Origin: Corynebacterium lowii
GTDB lineage: Bacteria > Actinomycetota > Actinomycetes > Mycobacteriales > Mycobacteriaceae
NCBI RefSeq assembly: GCF_001412085.1
Contig: NZ_LKEV01000001.1
Span: 62,001-126,000 of the forward strand
DNA: 64,000 nt
Reading direction: 5' to 3'
Shown piece after piece: positions 10,251 through 20,085 of this stretch. The notes under the pieces are model-generated. The model did not search any database. It worked only from the letters and a program-made list of their open reading frames with translations, and was not told the DNA's origin. The number at the start of each line of letters is the position of its first letter. Positions within the stretch are counted from its first letter, which is position 1. Made by a program: the position numbers and the translations under genes.

Positions 10251-11192
10251 ATGGCGAGCACAGATACCATTCACGACGTAGCCATCATCGGCTCCGGCCC
10301 CGCCGGGTACACCGCCGCGCTGTACGCGGCGCGCGCCTCGCTCAAGCCCATCGTGTTTGAGGGCTACGAGTACGGTGGCTCCCTCATGCAAACCACCGAG
10401 ATAGAAAACTATCCCGGCTTCCAGCAGGGCATCATGGGTCCGGAACTCATGGAGCAGATGCGCGCCCAGGCCGAGCGCTTTGGCGCCGATCTGCGCATGG
10501 AACTGGTGGATCGCGTGGAGCTAGAGGGCGAGGTTAAGCACCTCTTCGTGGGAAAGGAGGAGTACCTGGCCCGCACCGTGATTCTGGCCACGGGTGCCGC
10601 CCCGCGCCTGCTCGGAGTAGAGGGCGAGCAGCAGTTCATGGGCCGGGGCGTATCCACCTGCGCCACCTGCGATGGTTTCTTCTTCCGCGGCCACCAGATC
10701 GCCGTAATCGGCGGCGGCGATTCCGCAATGGAAGAGGCCACCTTCCTCACCAAGTTCGCCGATAAGGTCACCCTGGTGCATCGCCGCGAGGAGTTCCGCG
10801 CCTCCCCCATCATGGTGGAGCGCGCCCGCGCCAACGAGAAGATTGAGTTCCTCACTAACAAGGAGGTCGATCACGTGCTCGGCGCCGAGGGCAAGGTTTC
10901 CGGCCTGGTGCTGCGCGATACCGTCACGGGGGAGACCTCCGAACTGGATGTCACCGCGATGTTCGTGGCCATCGGGCACGATCCTCGCTCCGAGTTCCTC
11001 CAGGGCCAGGTGGAGTTGAAGGCGGGCGGTTATGTGGCCACCCGCGAGCCCTCCACCCTCACCTCCGTACCCGGTGTGTTTGCCGCTGGCGACTTAGTGG
11101 ACGATCATTACCAGCAGGCCATTACCGCCGCCGGTTCGGGATGCCGGGCCGCCCTGGATGCCCAAAACTATCTGGCCGAAAACCTCGGCTAG
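10251..11192 (+). CDS. trxB: Thioredoxin reductase (NADPH)
   Basis: This flavoenzyme passes electrons from NADPH to thioredoxin in the cytoplasm. It is 313 residues long with the FAD-binding GSGPAG motif (residues 14-19), the redox-active CATC (C137, C140), the NADPH-binding GGGDSA (about 154-159) and the C-terminal FAD motif [10 protein letters not shown]. The frame opens at 10191, but the ATG at 10251 follows AGGAAGG at 7-bp spacing and gives the usual N-terminus. trxA starts 16 bp downstream, so the two are a reductase-substrate pair. Confidence 0.96.
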   Translation: MASTDTIHDVAIIGSGPAGYTAALYAARASLKPIVFEGYEYGGSLMQTTEIENYPGFQQGIMGPELMEQMRAQAERFGADLRMELVDRVELEGEVKHLFVGKEEYLARTVILATGAAPRLLGVEGEQQFMGRGVSTCATCDGFFFRGHQIAVIGGGDSAMEEATFLTKFADKVTLVHRREEFRASPIMVERARANEKIEFLTNKEVDHVLGAEGKVSGLVLRDTVTGETSELDVTAMFVAIGHDPRSEFLQGQVELKAGGYVATREPSTLTSVPGVFAAGDLVDDHYQQAITAAGSGCRAALDAQNYLAENLG

Positions 11193-11207
11193 GGAAAGGG
11201 AAACTGC

Positions 11208-11531
11208 ATGTCTACCCTCAGCAGTGTCACCCAAGACTCCTTCCGTTCCACCGTGATCGAATCCGATGTACCCGTGCTCGTGGACTTCTGGGCGCAATGG
11301 TGTGGACCCTGTACCAAGCTCACCCCGGTGCTAGAAGAGCTGGCCGAGGAGTATGGGGATTCCCTCAAAATCGTCAAAGTAGATGTGGATGCCGAGCGCG
11401 GCCTCGGCGCGATGTTCCAGATCATGTCCATCCCCTCCCTCCTTCTGTTCAAGGACGGTAAAAAGGTGGATCAAATCATAGGAGCGCGCCCCAAGGCGGA
11501 CATCGTGGCAAAACTCAATTCCATCCTCTAG
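11208..11531 (+). CDS. trxA: Thioredoxin
   Basis: This is a 107-residue thioredoxin, the protein disulfide reductant regenerated by the TrxB encoded directly upstream. The active site WCGPC is at residues 31-35 (C32, C35), within VLVDFWAQWCGPC, and the cis-proline segment is MSIPSLLLF. Length and motifs are normal. A GGGAAAGGGAAA ribosome site precedes the ATG. The pair sits in the SigM-linked thiol-homeostasis block, equivalent to trxC (Rv3914) of M. tuberculosis. Confidence 0.97.
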   Translation: MSTLSSVTQDSFRSTVIESDVPVLVDFWAQWCGPCTKLTPVLEELAEEYGDSLKIVKVDVDAERGLGAMFQIMSIPSLLLFKDGKKVDQIIGARPKADIVAKLNSIL

Positions 11532-11578
11532 CTGCTAATCTGGTTGAGTTATCATCATTACTCTTAGGAAGGACTCAC

Positions 11579-12766
11579 GTGGCGGACGTACTCCGGGTCG
11601 GTGATCGCAGCCCGCGCGTCGCAGAGGCTCGTGTTACCCTAGCGCGCCTCGGTCTCATCCAGAACTACACGGGAGACGTGCGCCCCACGGGCGATTCTCA
11701 GCAGTTCAACGACGGGGACACTTACTTTGACGCCCCCCTGGCCGAGGTCATCAAGGCCTTCCAGCAATCCAGGGGTATCCTCCCCACCGGAGCTATCGAC
11801 GACACCACGCTGCGCGAGATGCGCGGAGCCTCCTACACCCTCGGCGCCCGCGCCCTGGCCTACCAGGAGGATAACCCCCTGGTGGGCGATGACGTGGTGC
11901 AGCTTCAGGAAAATCTCCAAGAACTCGGCTTTTATTCCAGCCGCCTCGACGGCCACTTTGGCCCCGATACGCACTACGCCCTGCTCAGCTACCAAATCAA
12001 CGGCGGCCTCGATCCCGATGGCGTATGCGGCCCCGATACCATTCGCGCACTGAGCCTCCTGGGGCGCCGTATTCGCGGTGGCTCCGCTCAGGCCATCCGC
12101 GAGCGCGAGGATATGCGCCAGGCCGGGCCGCAACTGGCCGGCAAGCGCGTGGTGATTGATCCCGCCCTGGGTGGAAAGCACACCGGCCAGGTGGTACGTG
12201 GGCGCTACGGGGAGATCACCGAGGAGGAGATTCTGTGGGATCTGGCCTCCCGCGTGCAGGACAGGATGCGCGCCATCGGCATGGAGACCATCATCTCCCG
12301 GCCGCGCATGGATAACCCCTCCGCCAAGGATCGCGCCGATATGGCCAATGCCTTTGGGGCTGACATCGTTATTTCCCTGCAATGCGATGCCTACCAAAAT
12401 GACAAGGCCTCCGGAGTGGCCACCTTCTACTTCGGTTCCGAGGTGGGCTCTAGTTCTCTTACCGGAGAGGCCCTTTCCGGCTATATCCAGCGTGAGATCG
12501 TGGCCCGCACGGCCCTCCAAAACTGCGGTAGCCACGCCCGCACCTGGGAGATTCTGAGGCTTACCCGCATGGCCACCGTAGAGGTGGTGGCCGGTTACCT
12601 CACCAATCCCGAGGACGTGGCCGTGATGACCAATCCCACCAGCCGCGACGCCATCGCGGAGGCCGTGGTGGTGGCCGTTAAGCGCCTGTATCTGTTGGAG
12701 GAGGATAACCAACCCACGGGTACCTATCGCTTTGCCGAACTGCTGGCTGCGGAACAGCGGGGTTAA
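11579..12766 (+). CDS. cwlM: CwlM-like peptidoglycan-synthesis regulator (degenerate N-acetylmuramoyl-L-alanine amidase)
   Basis: Two peptidoglycan-binding modules (roughly residues 5-75 and 95-165) precede an Amidase_3 fold (about 190-375). The zinc ligands of active amidases are not conserved: the usual DPGHGG reads DPALGG, and the usual S-[LI]-H-x-N/D-A reads SLQCDA, so both histidines are replaced. Mycobacterial CwlM is likewise catalytically dead and acts in the cytoplasm as a phosphorylated activator of MurA; no signal peptide is visible here either. The start is the GTG at 11579 after GGAAGGA. Product databases would often call it an amidase, but the residues argue against hydrolysis. 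Confidence 0.88.
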   Translation: MADVLRVGDRSPRVAEARVTLARLGLIQNYTGDVRPTGDSQQFNDGDTYFDAPLAEVIKAFQQSRGILPTGAIDDTTLREMRGASYTLGARALAYQEDNPLVGDDVVQLQENLQELGFYSSRLDGHFGPDTHYALLSYQINGGLDPDGVCGPDTIRALSLLGRRIRGGSAQAIREREDMRQAGPQLAGKRVVIDPALGGKHTGQVVRGRYGEITEEEILWDLASRVQDRMRAIGMETIISRPRMDNPSAKDRADMANAFGADIVISLQCDAYQNDKASGVATFYFGSEVGSSSLTGEALSGYIQREIVARTALQNCGSHARTWEILRLTRMATVEVVAGYLTNPEDVAVMTNPTSRDAIAEAVVVAVKRLYLLEEDNQPTGTYRFAELLAAEQRG

Positions 12767-12785
12767 AACCCTCCGCATAAGAAAA

Positions 12786-12823
12786 GAAACCCCGGTTCAA
12801 TCTCCCTGAACCGGGGTTTCTTT
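12786..12823. terminator. Bidirectional terminator between cwlM and parB
   Basis: A perfect 14-bp stem (12786-12799 with 12807-12820) with a 7-nt loop is followed by T-runs on both strands. It separates the convergent cwlM and parB genes. Confidence 0.9.
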
Positions 12824-12837
12824 CATAGAGCGGTCTC

Positions 12838-13920
12838 TTAGGCTCGTCCCTCCATGAGGGCCAGGATGCGATCAAAGTCCTCCTGGTCTCCGAACTCCAC
12901 CACCATCTTGCCCTTGCGCTTACCCATCGTCACGGTCACCTTGGTATCCCAACGGTCTCCAAGGCGCTCAGCGGTCCGGGTAAAGTGCTCCGGCTGGGGG
13001 AGGGGAGTGCGCTTGGCCTTCTTTACCGGCCCGTGCCCATTATTGAGCAGCGTGACGGCCTCCTCCGTGGCACGCACAGAAAGGCCCTCAGCCACAATCC
13101 GCTCGGCAAGCTGTACTTGGTCCTCTTCGCCTGTTTTCAGGCCCATGAGGGCCCGCGCGTGACCCGCAGAGAGCACGCCCGCAGCCACCTTCGTTTGAAC
13201 GGAAACCGGCAAGGAGAGCAACCGGATCGTATTGGTAATGGTGGGGCGGCTGCGCCCCAAACGCTGCGCTAGTTGATCCTGCGTTACCCCGAACTCGTCG
13301 AGGAGCTGCTTATAAGCCGCTCCCTCTTCGAGGGGGTTGAGCTGCACGCGGTGAATATTCTCCAAGAGGGCGTCCCGGAGCATATCGCCGTCATCGGTCT
13401 CCCTCACGATGGCGGGGATAACGCGCAATCCCGCCTTGCTCGCGGCCCGCCAGCGGCGCTCACCCATGATGATCTCGTAGCCGCTATCATCCGCGGCGCG
13501 ACGCACCACGATGGGTTGCAGCAGGCCAAACTCCTTCACGGAGTGCACGAGTTCTTCCAGGGCCTCTTCATCAAAGACCTGCCGGGGCTGCTTCTCATTA
13601 GGAATGATCTCCCCAAGGGGAATCTCACGGTAGGAGGCCCCAAACTCATTCCCGGCAGAAGGCGCAGGGGTCGCCTCGCGCTTTCCGGCCTGAGCGATGA
13701 GCGGTGGCACGTGCTTGGGCGAGTTACCAGAAGAAGATGTTTCACGTGAAACATTCCTCCCCAGAACAGAATCCGCACCCCGTTCTGCCTGCCGCGAACG
13801 GCCCGCTCCGATGATTGCATCGGCGGCAGAATCGGAGAGCCGAGGTTTAGACGGCCCCTGGGGGATGAGGGCTCCCAACCCTCGCCCGAGACCACCCTTA
13901 CGAGTTTCATTGGCTGCCAC
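12838..13920 (-). CDS. parB: Chromosome partitioning protein ParB
   Basis: ParB is the parS-binding CTP switch that spreads over the origin region and works with ParA in segregation. The 360-residue protein has the N-terminal CTPase part ([12 protein letters not shown], later [12 protein letters not shown] and [14 protein letters not shown]), a central helix-turn-helix ([18 protein letters not shown], about residues 205-225) and a C-terminal dimerisation domain. The start is a GTG 2 bp after the parA stop, so the two are translationally linked. A perfect parS palindrome lies inside its own gene. Confidence 0.96.
   Translation of the reverse strand: MAANETRKGGLGRGLGALIPQGPSKPRLSDSAADAIIGAGRSRQAERGADSVLGRNVSRETSSSGNSPKHVPPLIAQAGKREATPAPSAGNEFGASYREIPLGEIIPNEKQPRQVFDEEALEELVHSVKEFGLLQPIVVRRAADDSGYEIIMGERRWRAASKAGLRVIPAIVRETDDGDMLRDALLENIHRVQLNPLEEGAAYKQLLDEFGVTQDQLAQRLGRSRPTITNTIRLLSLPVSVQTKVAAGVLSAGHARALMGLKTGEEDQVQLAERIVAEGLSVRATEEAVTLLNNGHGPVKKAKRTPLPQPEHFTRTAERLGDRWDTKVTVTMGKRKGKMVVEFGDQEDFDRILALMEGRA
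13738..13753. promoter_or_regulatory. parS site 1 (perfect)
   Basis: The 16-mer TGTTTCACGTGAAACA is the canonical actinobacterial parS palindrome with no mismatch. It lies inside the parB coding region, about 6 kb from the dnaA-dnaN gap, and is a predicted ParB nucleation site. Confidence 0.95.
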
Positions 13921-13922
13921 GT

Positions 13923-14861
13923 CTATTCCCTTTCTTCCTGGGCACTCTCGGCCAGGCGTTCAGCCGTTTCCGGGCTTACTCCGATGGGGCCAGTTCCTTC
14001 TGCCGGGCTATAATCCCCGCGTGTGGCGAACTCCTCCGAGGCCGCCACATAGGCCATCGCCCCGCGAGAAGCCGGATCATAGGCCAGCACGGGCATTCCG
14101 TAACCTGGCGCCTCCGATACCTTCACCGAACGGGGGATAACGGTGCGCAAGGTGACGTCGCCAAAGTGTTCCTTCACCTCGGTTGCCACCTGCTCCGCGA
14201 GCTTGGTGCGGGCGTCGTACATAGTGAGCAAAATGGCCGAAATATGCAGTTGCGGGTTGAGGTGCTGCCGAATCATGGAGATGTTATTGAGCAGCTGGCC
14301 CACTCCCTCCAGGGCGTAGTATTCGCACTGAATCGGAATGAGCACCTCCTCCACAAAGGTCATGGCGTTGATCGTCAGCAACCCAAGGGAAGGGGGGCAA
14401 TCAATGAACACAAAGTCAAAGCCCCATTGATCCAAGAATTGCCCCTTGAGCGCATCGTAAAGCCGATACTCGCGGCGCACCATAGAAACTAGTTCAATCT
14501 CTGCCCCCGCAAGATCAATGGTCGCGGGGATGCAAAAGAGATTCTGACTATGCGGGGAAGCCTGCATCGCTTCCTCCGGGGTGGCCTCGCCAATGAGCAC
14601 CTCGTAACTCGATACCGTGCCCGCGCGATGTTCCACCCCCATCGCGGTAGAGGCGTTGCCCTGGGGGTCCAGATCAATCACCAGAACCTTCATCCCGCAG
14701 GCGGCTAATCCGGCGGCGAGGTTCACGGAGGAGGTCGTTTTACCCACTCCGCCCTTCTGATTGGCGATGGTCACCAGGCGCGGCCTCTCCGGCTTTGGCA
14801 GGGGAGCACTGAGCGGAATAGCGGAGGTTCCATCACGATATTGTTCTTCTCTATCGACCAT
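13923..14861 (-). CDS. parA: Chromosome partitioning ATPase ParA
   Basis: This 312-residue deviant Walker-type ATPase binds DNA nonspecifically and moves ParB-bound origins. The P-loop KGGVGKT is at residues 36-42, the Walker A' region is [13 protein letters not shown], and the Walker B strand is [12 protein letters not shown] proline-rich 28-residue leader precedes the fold, as in other Mycobacteriales. It is upstream of parB on the same strand with a 2-bp gap and downstream of rsmG. Confidence 0.97.
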   Translation of the reverse strand: MVDREEQYRDGTSAIPLSAPLPKPERPRLVTIANQKGGVGKTTSSVNLAAGLAACGMKVLVIDLDPQGNASTAMGVEHRAGTVSSYEVLIGEATPEEAMQASPHSQNLFCIPATIDLAGAEIELVSMVRREYRLYDALKGQFLDQWGFDFVFIDCPPSLGLLTINAMTFVEEVLIPIQCEYYALEGVGQLLNNISMIRQHLNPQLHISAILLTMYDARTKLAEQVATEVKEHFGDVTLRTVIPRSVKVSEAPGYGMPVLAYDPASRGAMAYVAASEEFATRGDYSPAEGTGPIGVSPETAERLAESAQEERE

Positions 14862-14921
14862 CGCGCTCGCCCGCCTCTTTATCCTTCCTACATTTCATTT
14901 TCCGGCCTCCTTCGTTCACGT

Positions 14922-15590
14922 TTAACGCACCCGCGGGATGCGCACCACCGTGGAGGGCTCCTCCAAGTAATCCGCGCCCACCTGGATTACTTCGCCCGCG
15001 CCACCGCCAGCGGCACGGATTTTCTCTGCATCACGTTCTAATTCTTCCCTCACGGAAGCCCCCTTCATCGCTATCATTGCCCCCGTCTTGCCCACCAGGG
15101 GCATAGACCATGTGCATAGTTTACCCAAGGGAGCCACCGCGCGGGAGGTTACGACGTCGGCCCGCCCTACCTGGGCGCGCAGGGCCTTCTCCTCCGCGCG
15201 GCCACGCACCACGCGCACGTGGCTCAACTGCAATTGCTCCACTACTTCGCCCAGATACACCGATCGTTTCAGCAGTGGTTCCACGAGGGTGATCTGAAGA
15301 TCCGGCCGGGCAAGGGCCAGGGGAATCCCTGGAAGTCCCGCGCCCGAGCCCACATCAATCACGGAGGCCCCCTCGGGGATAGCCTCGCCAATCACCCCAC
15401 AGTTGAGCACGTGGCGTTCCCACAGGCGTGGCACCTCGCGGGGGCCGATGAATCCTCGCTCAGATCCCACCGTGGCAAGAGAAGCATGGTAGGCCGCCGC
15501 CTTATCCAGATTCTCGCCAAAAATACGCTCCGCCGCGGGAGGCGGGGCAGGAAAATCACTAGGTTTCACGTGAAACATCCTTGCTATCAT
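14922..15590 (-). CDS. rsmG: 16S rRNA (guanine-N7)-methyltransferase RsmG
   Basis: RsmG (GidB) methylates G527 of 16S rRNA using S-adenosylmethionine. The SAM-binding motif VIDVGSGAGLPGIPLAL is visible, and the upstream WERHVLNCGV is the usual family signature. The frame is open to 15638, but the ATG at 15590 has GGAAG at 5-bp spacing, whereas the ATG at 15578 has its AAGG immediately adjacent; 15590 gives 222 residues. A near-perfect parS lies within the first codons. No jag (R3H protein) gene is present between this gene and yidC, unlike in M. tuberculosis. Confidence 0.92.
   Translation of the reverse strand: MIARMFHVKPSDFPAPPPAAERIFGENLDKAAAYHASLATVGSERGFIGPREVPRLWERHVLNCGVIGEAIPEGASVIDVGSGAGLPGIPLALARPDLQITLVEPLLKRSVYLGEVVEQLQLSHVRVVRGRAEEKALRAQVGRADVVTSRAVAPLGKLCTWSMPLVGKTGAMIAMKGASVREELERDAEKIRAAGGGAGEVIQVGADYLEEPSTVVRIPRVR
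15562..15577. promoter_or_regulatory. parS site 2 (one mismatch)
   Basis: GGTTTCACGTGAAACA differs from the canonical parS only at the first base, and its inner 14 bp are a perfect palindrome. It lies in the 5' end of rsmG, 1.8 kb from site 1. Confidence 0.85.
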
Positions 15591-15715
15591 CGGGGCTTCC
15601 AGCTGAGCAATGCTCAATGAGAAAAGACTATCAGCCACATGCGACAGCGCCCGCCACCTCCGGGAGGTAACGGGCGCTGAGCTGGAAAAATACGGGGCAG
15701 GAGAGCGCTGCGCTT

Positions 15716-16669
15716 TTAGCCGCGCTTGCCACCCTTCTTCTTCGGGTTCTTCGGCTTTACGCCGGGTTTGGGGGCCGTCGCACGCTTAGCCTCCTTGATT
15801 GCGGCCTCCTCGGCCTCTTCCTCCCGATCCAACTTGGCAAAGATGTAGCGGTTCTGGAAGAAGGTCCACAGGTTGTTCGCCACCATGTAGAAGAGCAAAC
15901 CGATGTGCCAGATAAAGCCCGTGAACAAAATCGTGGCCGGCAGGAACCACAACATCATGCGATTCATCATGTTCATCTGCATGGCCGCCTGCTCGGAAGC
16001 CGGAGCCTGCTGCTTGCCCGAGGCGCGTCGCGCCTCCTGACGGTCCACCGAAAGCCGCGCGTTAAAGTGCGTGGCCAGCACAATAATCAGAATCAGGGGA
16101 GCCGCCACCGCGATGATGGTGCCGCGGCTGAAATCGGCGTTGGGGAAGGCCGCAAACATCTCGCTCGGCATGGAGATATATGCGGAAAGGGGTACGCCAA
16201 AGAAGTTAGAATCCAGGAAGGATTGCACATCATCCGCGCTAAAGATGTAGTTCGGGGTCATGCGGTTTTGTTCCACCGTCAGACCCACATCACTACCCGT
16301 GCGGTTGAAGGATCGCAGCACGTGGAACAGACCGATGAATACCGGGAACTGCGCCAACACGGGCAGGCAGCCCGCCAGAGGATTCACGCCCATCTCCTTT
16401 TGGAGCTTGCGGGTTTCCTCCATCATCTTCTGCTGGTCATTCTTATATTTATCTCGAATGGCCTGCATCTGCGGGGCGAACTTCTGCATCTTCACCGAGG
16501 AACGCATCTGGTTCACCATCGGTTTAAAGAGCAGGAGACGCAAGGTAAAGGTCAAGAATACGATCGCCAAAATCCACGAGAGGGCGGAATCAGCCCCAAA
16601 GGGATAGGCGAAGATCTTGTGCCAGAACCACAGGACCGCAGAGATCGGCCAATAAATGAAGTTGAGCAC
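15716..16669 (-). CDS. yidC: Membrane protein insertase YidC
   Basis: YidC inserts and folds inner-membrane proteins, alone or with Sec. The 317-residue protein has the 60KD_IMP core: an N-terminal membrane segment, the cytoplasmic hairpin (MRSSVKMQKFAPQMQAIRDK), then LAGCLPVLAQFPVFIGLF and later membrane helices, and a lysine-rich C-terminal tail. It precedes the parS-bearing rsmG in a minus-strand run from rpmH. Confidence 0.96.
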   Translation of the reverse strand: MLNFIYWPISAVLWFWHKIFAYPFGADSALSWILAIVFLTFTLRLLLFKPMVNQMRSSVKMQKFAPQMQAIRDKYKNDQQKMMEETRKLQKEMGVNPLAGCLPVLAQFPVFIGLFHVLRSFNRTGSDVGLTVEQNRMTPNYIFSADDVQSFLDSNFFGVPLSAYISMPSEMFAAFPNADFSRGTIIAVAAPLILIIVLATHFNARLSVDRQEARRASGKQQAPASEQAAMQMNMMNRMMLWFLPATILFTGFIWHIGLLFYMVANNLWTFFQNRYIFAKLDREEEAEEAAIKEAKRATAPKPGVKPKNPKKKGGKRG

Positions 16670-16726
16670 TGTACGTCCAAACTCCTGTTGTGGTTGATTT
16701 TCAATAAACAGGCGCCTCGCACACGG

Positions 16727-17008
16727 TCATCGCCGGATGTGGTGCCCAAAAGCACGGAGGGGAACGGGATCGTATCCCCCTGGATGCCAAGGCCCACACT
16801 TAGACAACCGAGCGAAAGCAAGAAGCACTCCGCGCCAAGCCCCATGACTTTTCACAGCATCCAGGGCATAAGCGCTGCAACTTGGCTCGAAGCGGCAGGT
16901 GGAACCCATTTTAAGGGGTGAAAGATAGATTTGGTAAAAGCGCACCGCCCCCATCAACCCCCGCGCGGGTAAAGAAGGGCGCTTATCGACGCCCCTTTTA
17001 GCACCCAT
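16727..17008 (-). CDS. yidD: Membrane protein insertion efficiency factor YidD
   Basis: The 93-residue protein contains the family hallmarks: [26 protein letters not shown] and later [14 protein letters not shown], including the conserved cysteines. YidD is a small membrane-associated protein that helps YidC-dependent insertion. Its 5' end overlaps the rnpA 3' end by 11 bp and yidC follows 57 bp downstream. Confidence 0.94.
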   Translation of the reverse strand: MGAKRGVDKRPSLPARGLMGAVRFYQIYLSPLKMGSTCRFEPSCSAYALDAVKSHGAWRGVLLAFARLSKCGPWHPGGYDPVPLRAFGHHIRR

Positions 17009-17372
17009 CCGGGTTCTTCTTCCGAAGGACTTTAGCCAGGGCTTTACGCATATCCCGCGCCAATTGCTCCGAAGTTGCCGTTCCCGAGCTCGGCAAAGCG
17101 CGGATAACGACGTTGTATTGCGGTTCTAGTTCCCCCAAAAACTCCCTGCACACATGGCGAAGCCGCCGGGAAACGCGGTGGCGTACCACAGCATTCCCGA
17201 CGGCTTTAGACACAACAAGGCCTATCCTCGGCCCGCCCTGGCGGGCAATGTGCACACTGCCATCGTCCTCCCACACGTGCAGGACGAGAGTACGGGTACC
17301 CGCACGCTGACCATGTTTAATAGTGCGCCGGAATTGCACCGGCGAGGTCATTTTATGATACGCGGGGAGCAC
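16998..17372 (-). CDS. rnpA: Ribonuclease P protein component
   Basis: RnpA is the protein cofactor of the RNase P ribozyme that matures tRNA 5' ends. The 124-residue basic protein has the RNR-like motif within [19 protein letters not shown]. The GTG start at 17372 gives the N-terminus VLPAYHKM typical of the family. It lies 11 bp downstream of rpmH, the usual coupling. Confidence 0.95.
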   Translation of the reverse strand: MLPAYHKMTSPVQFRRTIKHGQRAGTRTLVLHVWEDDGSVHIARQGGPRIGLVVSKAVGNAVVRHRVSRRLRHVCREFLGELEPQYNVVIRALPSSGTATSEQLARDMRKALAKVLRKKNPDGC

Positions 17373-17383
17373 CCTGCCTCAAC

Positions 17384-17527
17384 TTAGGCCGTGAGCTTAG
17401 CGCGGCCCTTACGGCGGCGAGCAGCGACGATCGCGCGGCCTGCACGGGTGTGCATACGAGTGCGGAAACCGTGCTTGCGCGAGCGACGGCGATTGTTCGG
17501 CTGGAATGTGCGCTTACCTTTTGCCAC
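17384..17527 (-). CDS. rpmH: Large ribosomal subunit protein bL34
   Basis: A 47-residue, very basic protein is encoded from a GTG at 17527 with AGGAGA 7 bp upstream. It begins [20 protein letters not shown] and continues [18 protein letters not shown], which is bL34. It heads the rpmH-rnpA-yidD-yidC block, divergent from dnaA. Confidence 0.98.
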   Translation of the reverse strand: MAKGKRTFQPNNRRRSRKHGFRTRMHTRAGRAIVAARRRKGRAKLTA

Positions 17528-17594
17528 GATTCATTCTCCTTTTAAGTACTCACCATTGGCCGACGGCTTTACGCCACCCCTTAAGGGTTCATCG

Positions 17595-17612
17595 ACCAAC
17601 TCTTTAGTTGGT
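17595..17612 (-). promoter_or_regulatory. Small stem-loop in the rpmH leader
   Basis: A perfect 7-bp stem (ACCAACT/AGTTGGT) with a 4-nt loop lies 68 bp upstream of rpmH. It may be a leader structure; the sequence alone does not show a regulatory role. Confidence 0.3.
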
Positions 17613-18404
17613 TTCGTGAGATACCACTGCCGGAAAGGTGGTCACAGGAAAGCCCTGCTCCGGCCGTAGCACGCGACACACACGGACGCACAACGAAGCG
17701 CCCCGATGGGCACGCCACATTGCGGCCTGGATTTTGTGAGGGTCGCTCTCACTCAAGTACATGCGCGAGGCATGTCATGCCTCTGCGGATGTAACAGACG
17801 TGTAAAGGATACGTGAGCGTTGAGCAGCGGGACAAATCGACACGCACGTGCGCCTCCGCTCTTATATAGGGTGCCCCCGAAATAACATTTTTCGTATTTA
17901 AGGTCATTTTCCTCAGCACCGGGACTCACCAGCATCGAAACCTAAACGATGGACACCTCCTCAACGCCCCTTGGACACAGCCTCAGAGCCGGTGAAGGCC
18001 GTCCTAGACAATCCCACAAGCCAGCGGGTAAAAGTGGATCGGCACTCACAGTTTTCACATGTGTGGAAACATTGCATCTGTGGATAACTCTCAACCTTAC
18101 CTTGAGGGATTCTCCCTACACTTGTAAAAGTGCAGGTCAAAGACGTAACTTCGCCCCGTGTCATTATTCACAGGGATGGGGCTAGGTTGTGGATAACTTG
18201 GTGTCGTAGAGTTATCCACAGGTGTGAGTAACTTTGTGGAAGACCTGCGCACACGCCCAATCCGCCTGTGGAGGGCACGGTGAAATGACATTCGTACCTC
18301 AATCACAGCACACACCCTTTTATGTCCTTTTAGAGACACATAAGAGGGGCTTACTTCCTACTTACTCACAAGAACATACGCAGAAACTAAAGGACGAAGA
18401 TCTA
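17613..18404. promoter_or_regulatory. rpmH-dnaA intergenic region with DnaA boxes
   Basis: No gene is supported in this 0.8-kb gap. It should hold the divergent rpmH and dnaA promoters. Three perfect or near-perfect DnaA boxes are visible: TGTGGATAA at 18079-18087 and 18188-18196, and TTATCCACA at 18212-18220. They probably serve dnaA autoregulation and contribute to origin function. The region 18234-18404 is open in the dnaA frame but lacks similarity to DnaA domain I and is read here as leader. Confidence 0.75.
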
Positions 18405-20003
18405 GTGACGGACGACGCCGCGGCGCTTCAACGCACATGGCACGAGGTAATGAGGGACCTGCTGTACCAAGCAAACCTTCCCGACTCCGCTATTCCCACC
18501 CTCACGGCCAGGCAACAGGCATTTTTGAAGCTGGCCCAGCCCATCACCATCGTCCAGGGATACGTGCTGCTTGCCGTCCCACACAAAATGGCAAAAGACG
18601 TGGTTGAGGACGAGCTGGGTGGATATATCACCCAGGTTTTTTCTCAGCGCATGAACCAACCCTGTGGTTTAGCGGTCAGCGTGGACCCCCAAAAGGCGGG
18701 CGCGGCCAGTAAAGAGGCCCCTCTGGAACCGACTCCCGAGCCCACACCCACGACTCCTCCACACGCAGAGCAAACCGCGGAACAAACAAAGCCCCCGGCG
18801 GCGTCGGAAAGCAGCAGCCCCTATTACCGCAGCAGCGAGGAATGGCAAACGAGCCATGCCCCGGCTCAGCCTCCTCTGCGCCCCAAGCAAACGGTTGTCG
18901 AGGAGCCCCAGGCCTCCACGGCGCAACGCCTACCGCGTGAAAAGCCTGCTCACGACCCTAATCGTGAGAACTCTCTCAATGCCAAATACACCTTTGAATC
19001 CTTTGTGATCGGTTCTTCCAACCGCTTTGCCAATAGCGCCGCCGTGGCGGTGGCGGAAAACCCCGCCCGCGCTTATAACCCGCTCTTTATCTCCGGTGGA
19101 TCAGGACTCGGTAAGACGCACCTCCTGCACGCCGCGGGCAATTACGCCAAATTGCTGCAACCCACCTTGCGGATCAAATACGTATCCAGCGAGGAGTTCA
19201 CTAACGATTACATCAATTCCGTGCGTGATGACCGTCAGGAATCCTTTAAGCGGCGCTACCGCAACCTGGATATTCTCATGGTGGACGATATTCAGTTCCT
19301 CCAAGGCAAGGAGGGCACTCAGGAAGAGTTCTTCCACACCTTCAATGCCCTTCACCAGGCAGAAAAGCAGATCATCCTGTCTTCGGACCGCCCGCCCAAG
19401 GAACTCACCACCCTGGAAGATCGCCTGCGCACCCGCTTCCAAGCCGGGCTTATCGCGGATATTCAGCCGCCGGACTTGGAAACTCGCATCGCCATCTTGA
19501 TGAAAAAGGCCCAAGCCGATGGCACCCAGGTGGATCGTTCCGTATTAGAACTCATCGCCTCGCGTTTTGAATCCTCTATCCGCGAGCTTGAGGGAGCGCT
19601 CATCCGCGTATCTGCCTATTCCTCGCTCATTAATGAGCCCATTGATATGCAGACCGCAGAAATCGCCCTGCGCGATATTCTTCCCGAGGCTTCCGACGTC
19701 GAGATCACCCCCACCACCATCATCGAGGTCACCGCCGAGTACTTCGGCATTACTACCGACGCCCTCTGTGGTGTCGGTAAGACCCGCGCCGTCTCCCATG
19801 CCCGCCAGTTGGCCATGTACCTGTGCCGCGAACTCACCGATCTCTCCCTGCCACGCATCGGTGCTCAGTTCGGTGGAAAGGACCACACCACCGTGATGTA
19901 CGCGGAGCGCAAGATCCGCAAGGAAATGCAAGAAAAACAAGATACCTACGATGAGATTCATCAACTCACCCAGATCATCAAGTCTCGGGGGCGCAGTATT
20001 TAG
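18405..20003 (+). CDS. dnaA: Chromosomal replication initiator DnaA
   Basis: DnaA binds DnaA boxes and melts the origin. Domain I starts at the GTG at 18405 (VTDDAAALQRTWHEV). A variable proline-rich domain II spans about residues 90-190. The AAA+ domain has GGSGLGKTHLLHA (Walker A) and LDILMVDDIQFL (Walker B). Domain IV carries the signature GKDHTTVMYAERKI. The resulting length is 532 residues. The frame is open to 18234 and an ATG at 18285 is possible, but the extra residues do not resemble DnaA. Boxes on both sides point to autoregulation. Confidence 0.95.
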   Translation: MTDDAAALQRTWHEVMRDLLYQANLPDSAIPTLTARQQAFLKLAQPITIVQGYVLLAVPHKMAKDVVEDELGGYITQVFSQRMNQPCGLAVSVDPQKAGAASKEAPLEPTPEPTPTTPPHAEQTAEQTKPPAASESSSPYYRSSEEWQTSHAPAQPPLRPKQTVVEEPQASTAQRLPREKPAHDPNRENSLNAKYTFESFVIGSSNRFANSAAVAVAENPARAYNPLFISGGSGLGKTHLLHAAGNYAKLLQPTLRIKYVSSEEFTNDYINSVRDDRQESFKRRYRNLDILMVDDIQFLQGKEGTQEEFFHTFNALHQAEKQIILSSDRPPKELTTLEDRLRTRFQAGLIADIQPPDLETRIAILMKKAQADGTQVDRSVLELIASRFESSIRELEGALIRVSAYSSLINEPIDMQTAEIALRDILPEASDVEITPTTIIEVTAEYFGITTDALCGVGKTRAVSHARQLAMYLCRELTDLSLPRIGAQFGGKDHTTVMYAERKIRKEMQEKQDTYDEIHQLTQIIKSRGRSI

Positions 20004-20025
20004 GGTTCTACCTAGTTAATCCACC

Positions 20026-20085
20026 GCAGAGCGGCGGGTGTCTATCCCCTTAGAAGGGTTAGGCGCTCGCCGCTCTGCGTTTCTC
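20026..20085 (+). terminator. dnaA terminator
   Basis: A perfect 12-bp stem (20026-20037 with 20068-20079) encloses a loop that itself holds a CCCTT/AAGGG hairpin, and a T-rich run follows. It lies 23 bp past the dnaA stop. Confidence 0.8.

Noticed and set aside
18234..18404. Longer dnaA start (GTG 18234 or ATG 18285)
   Set aside because: The extra residues do not resemble DnaA domain I, and the sequence reads as promoter and leader.
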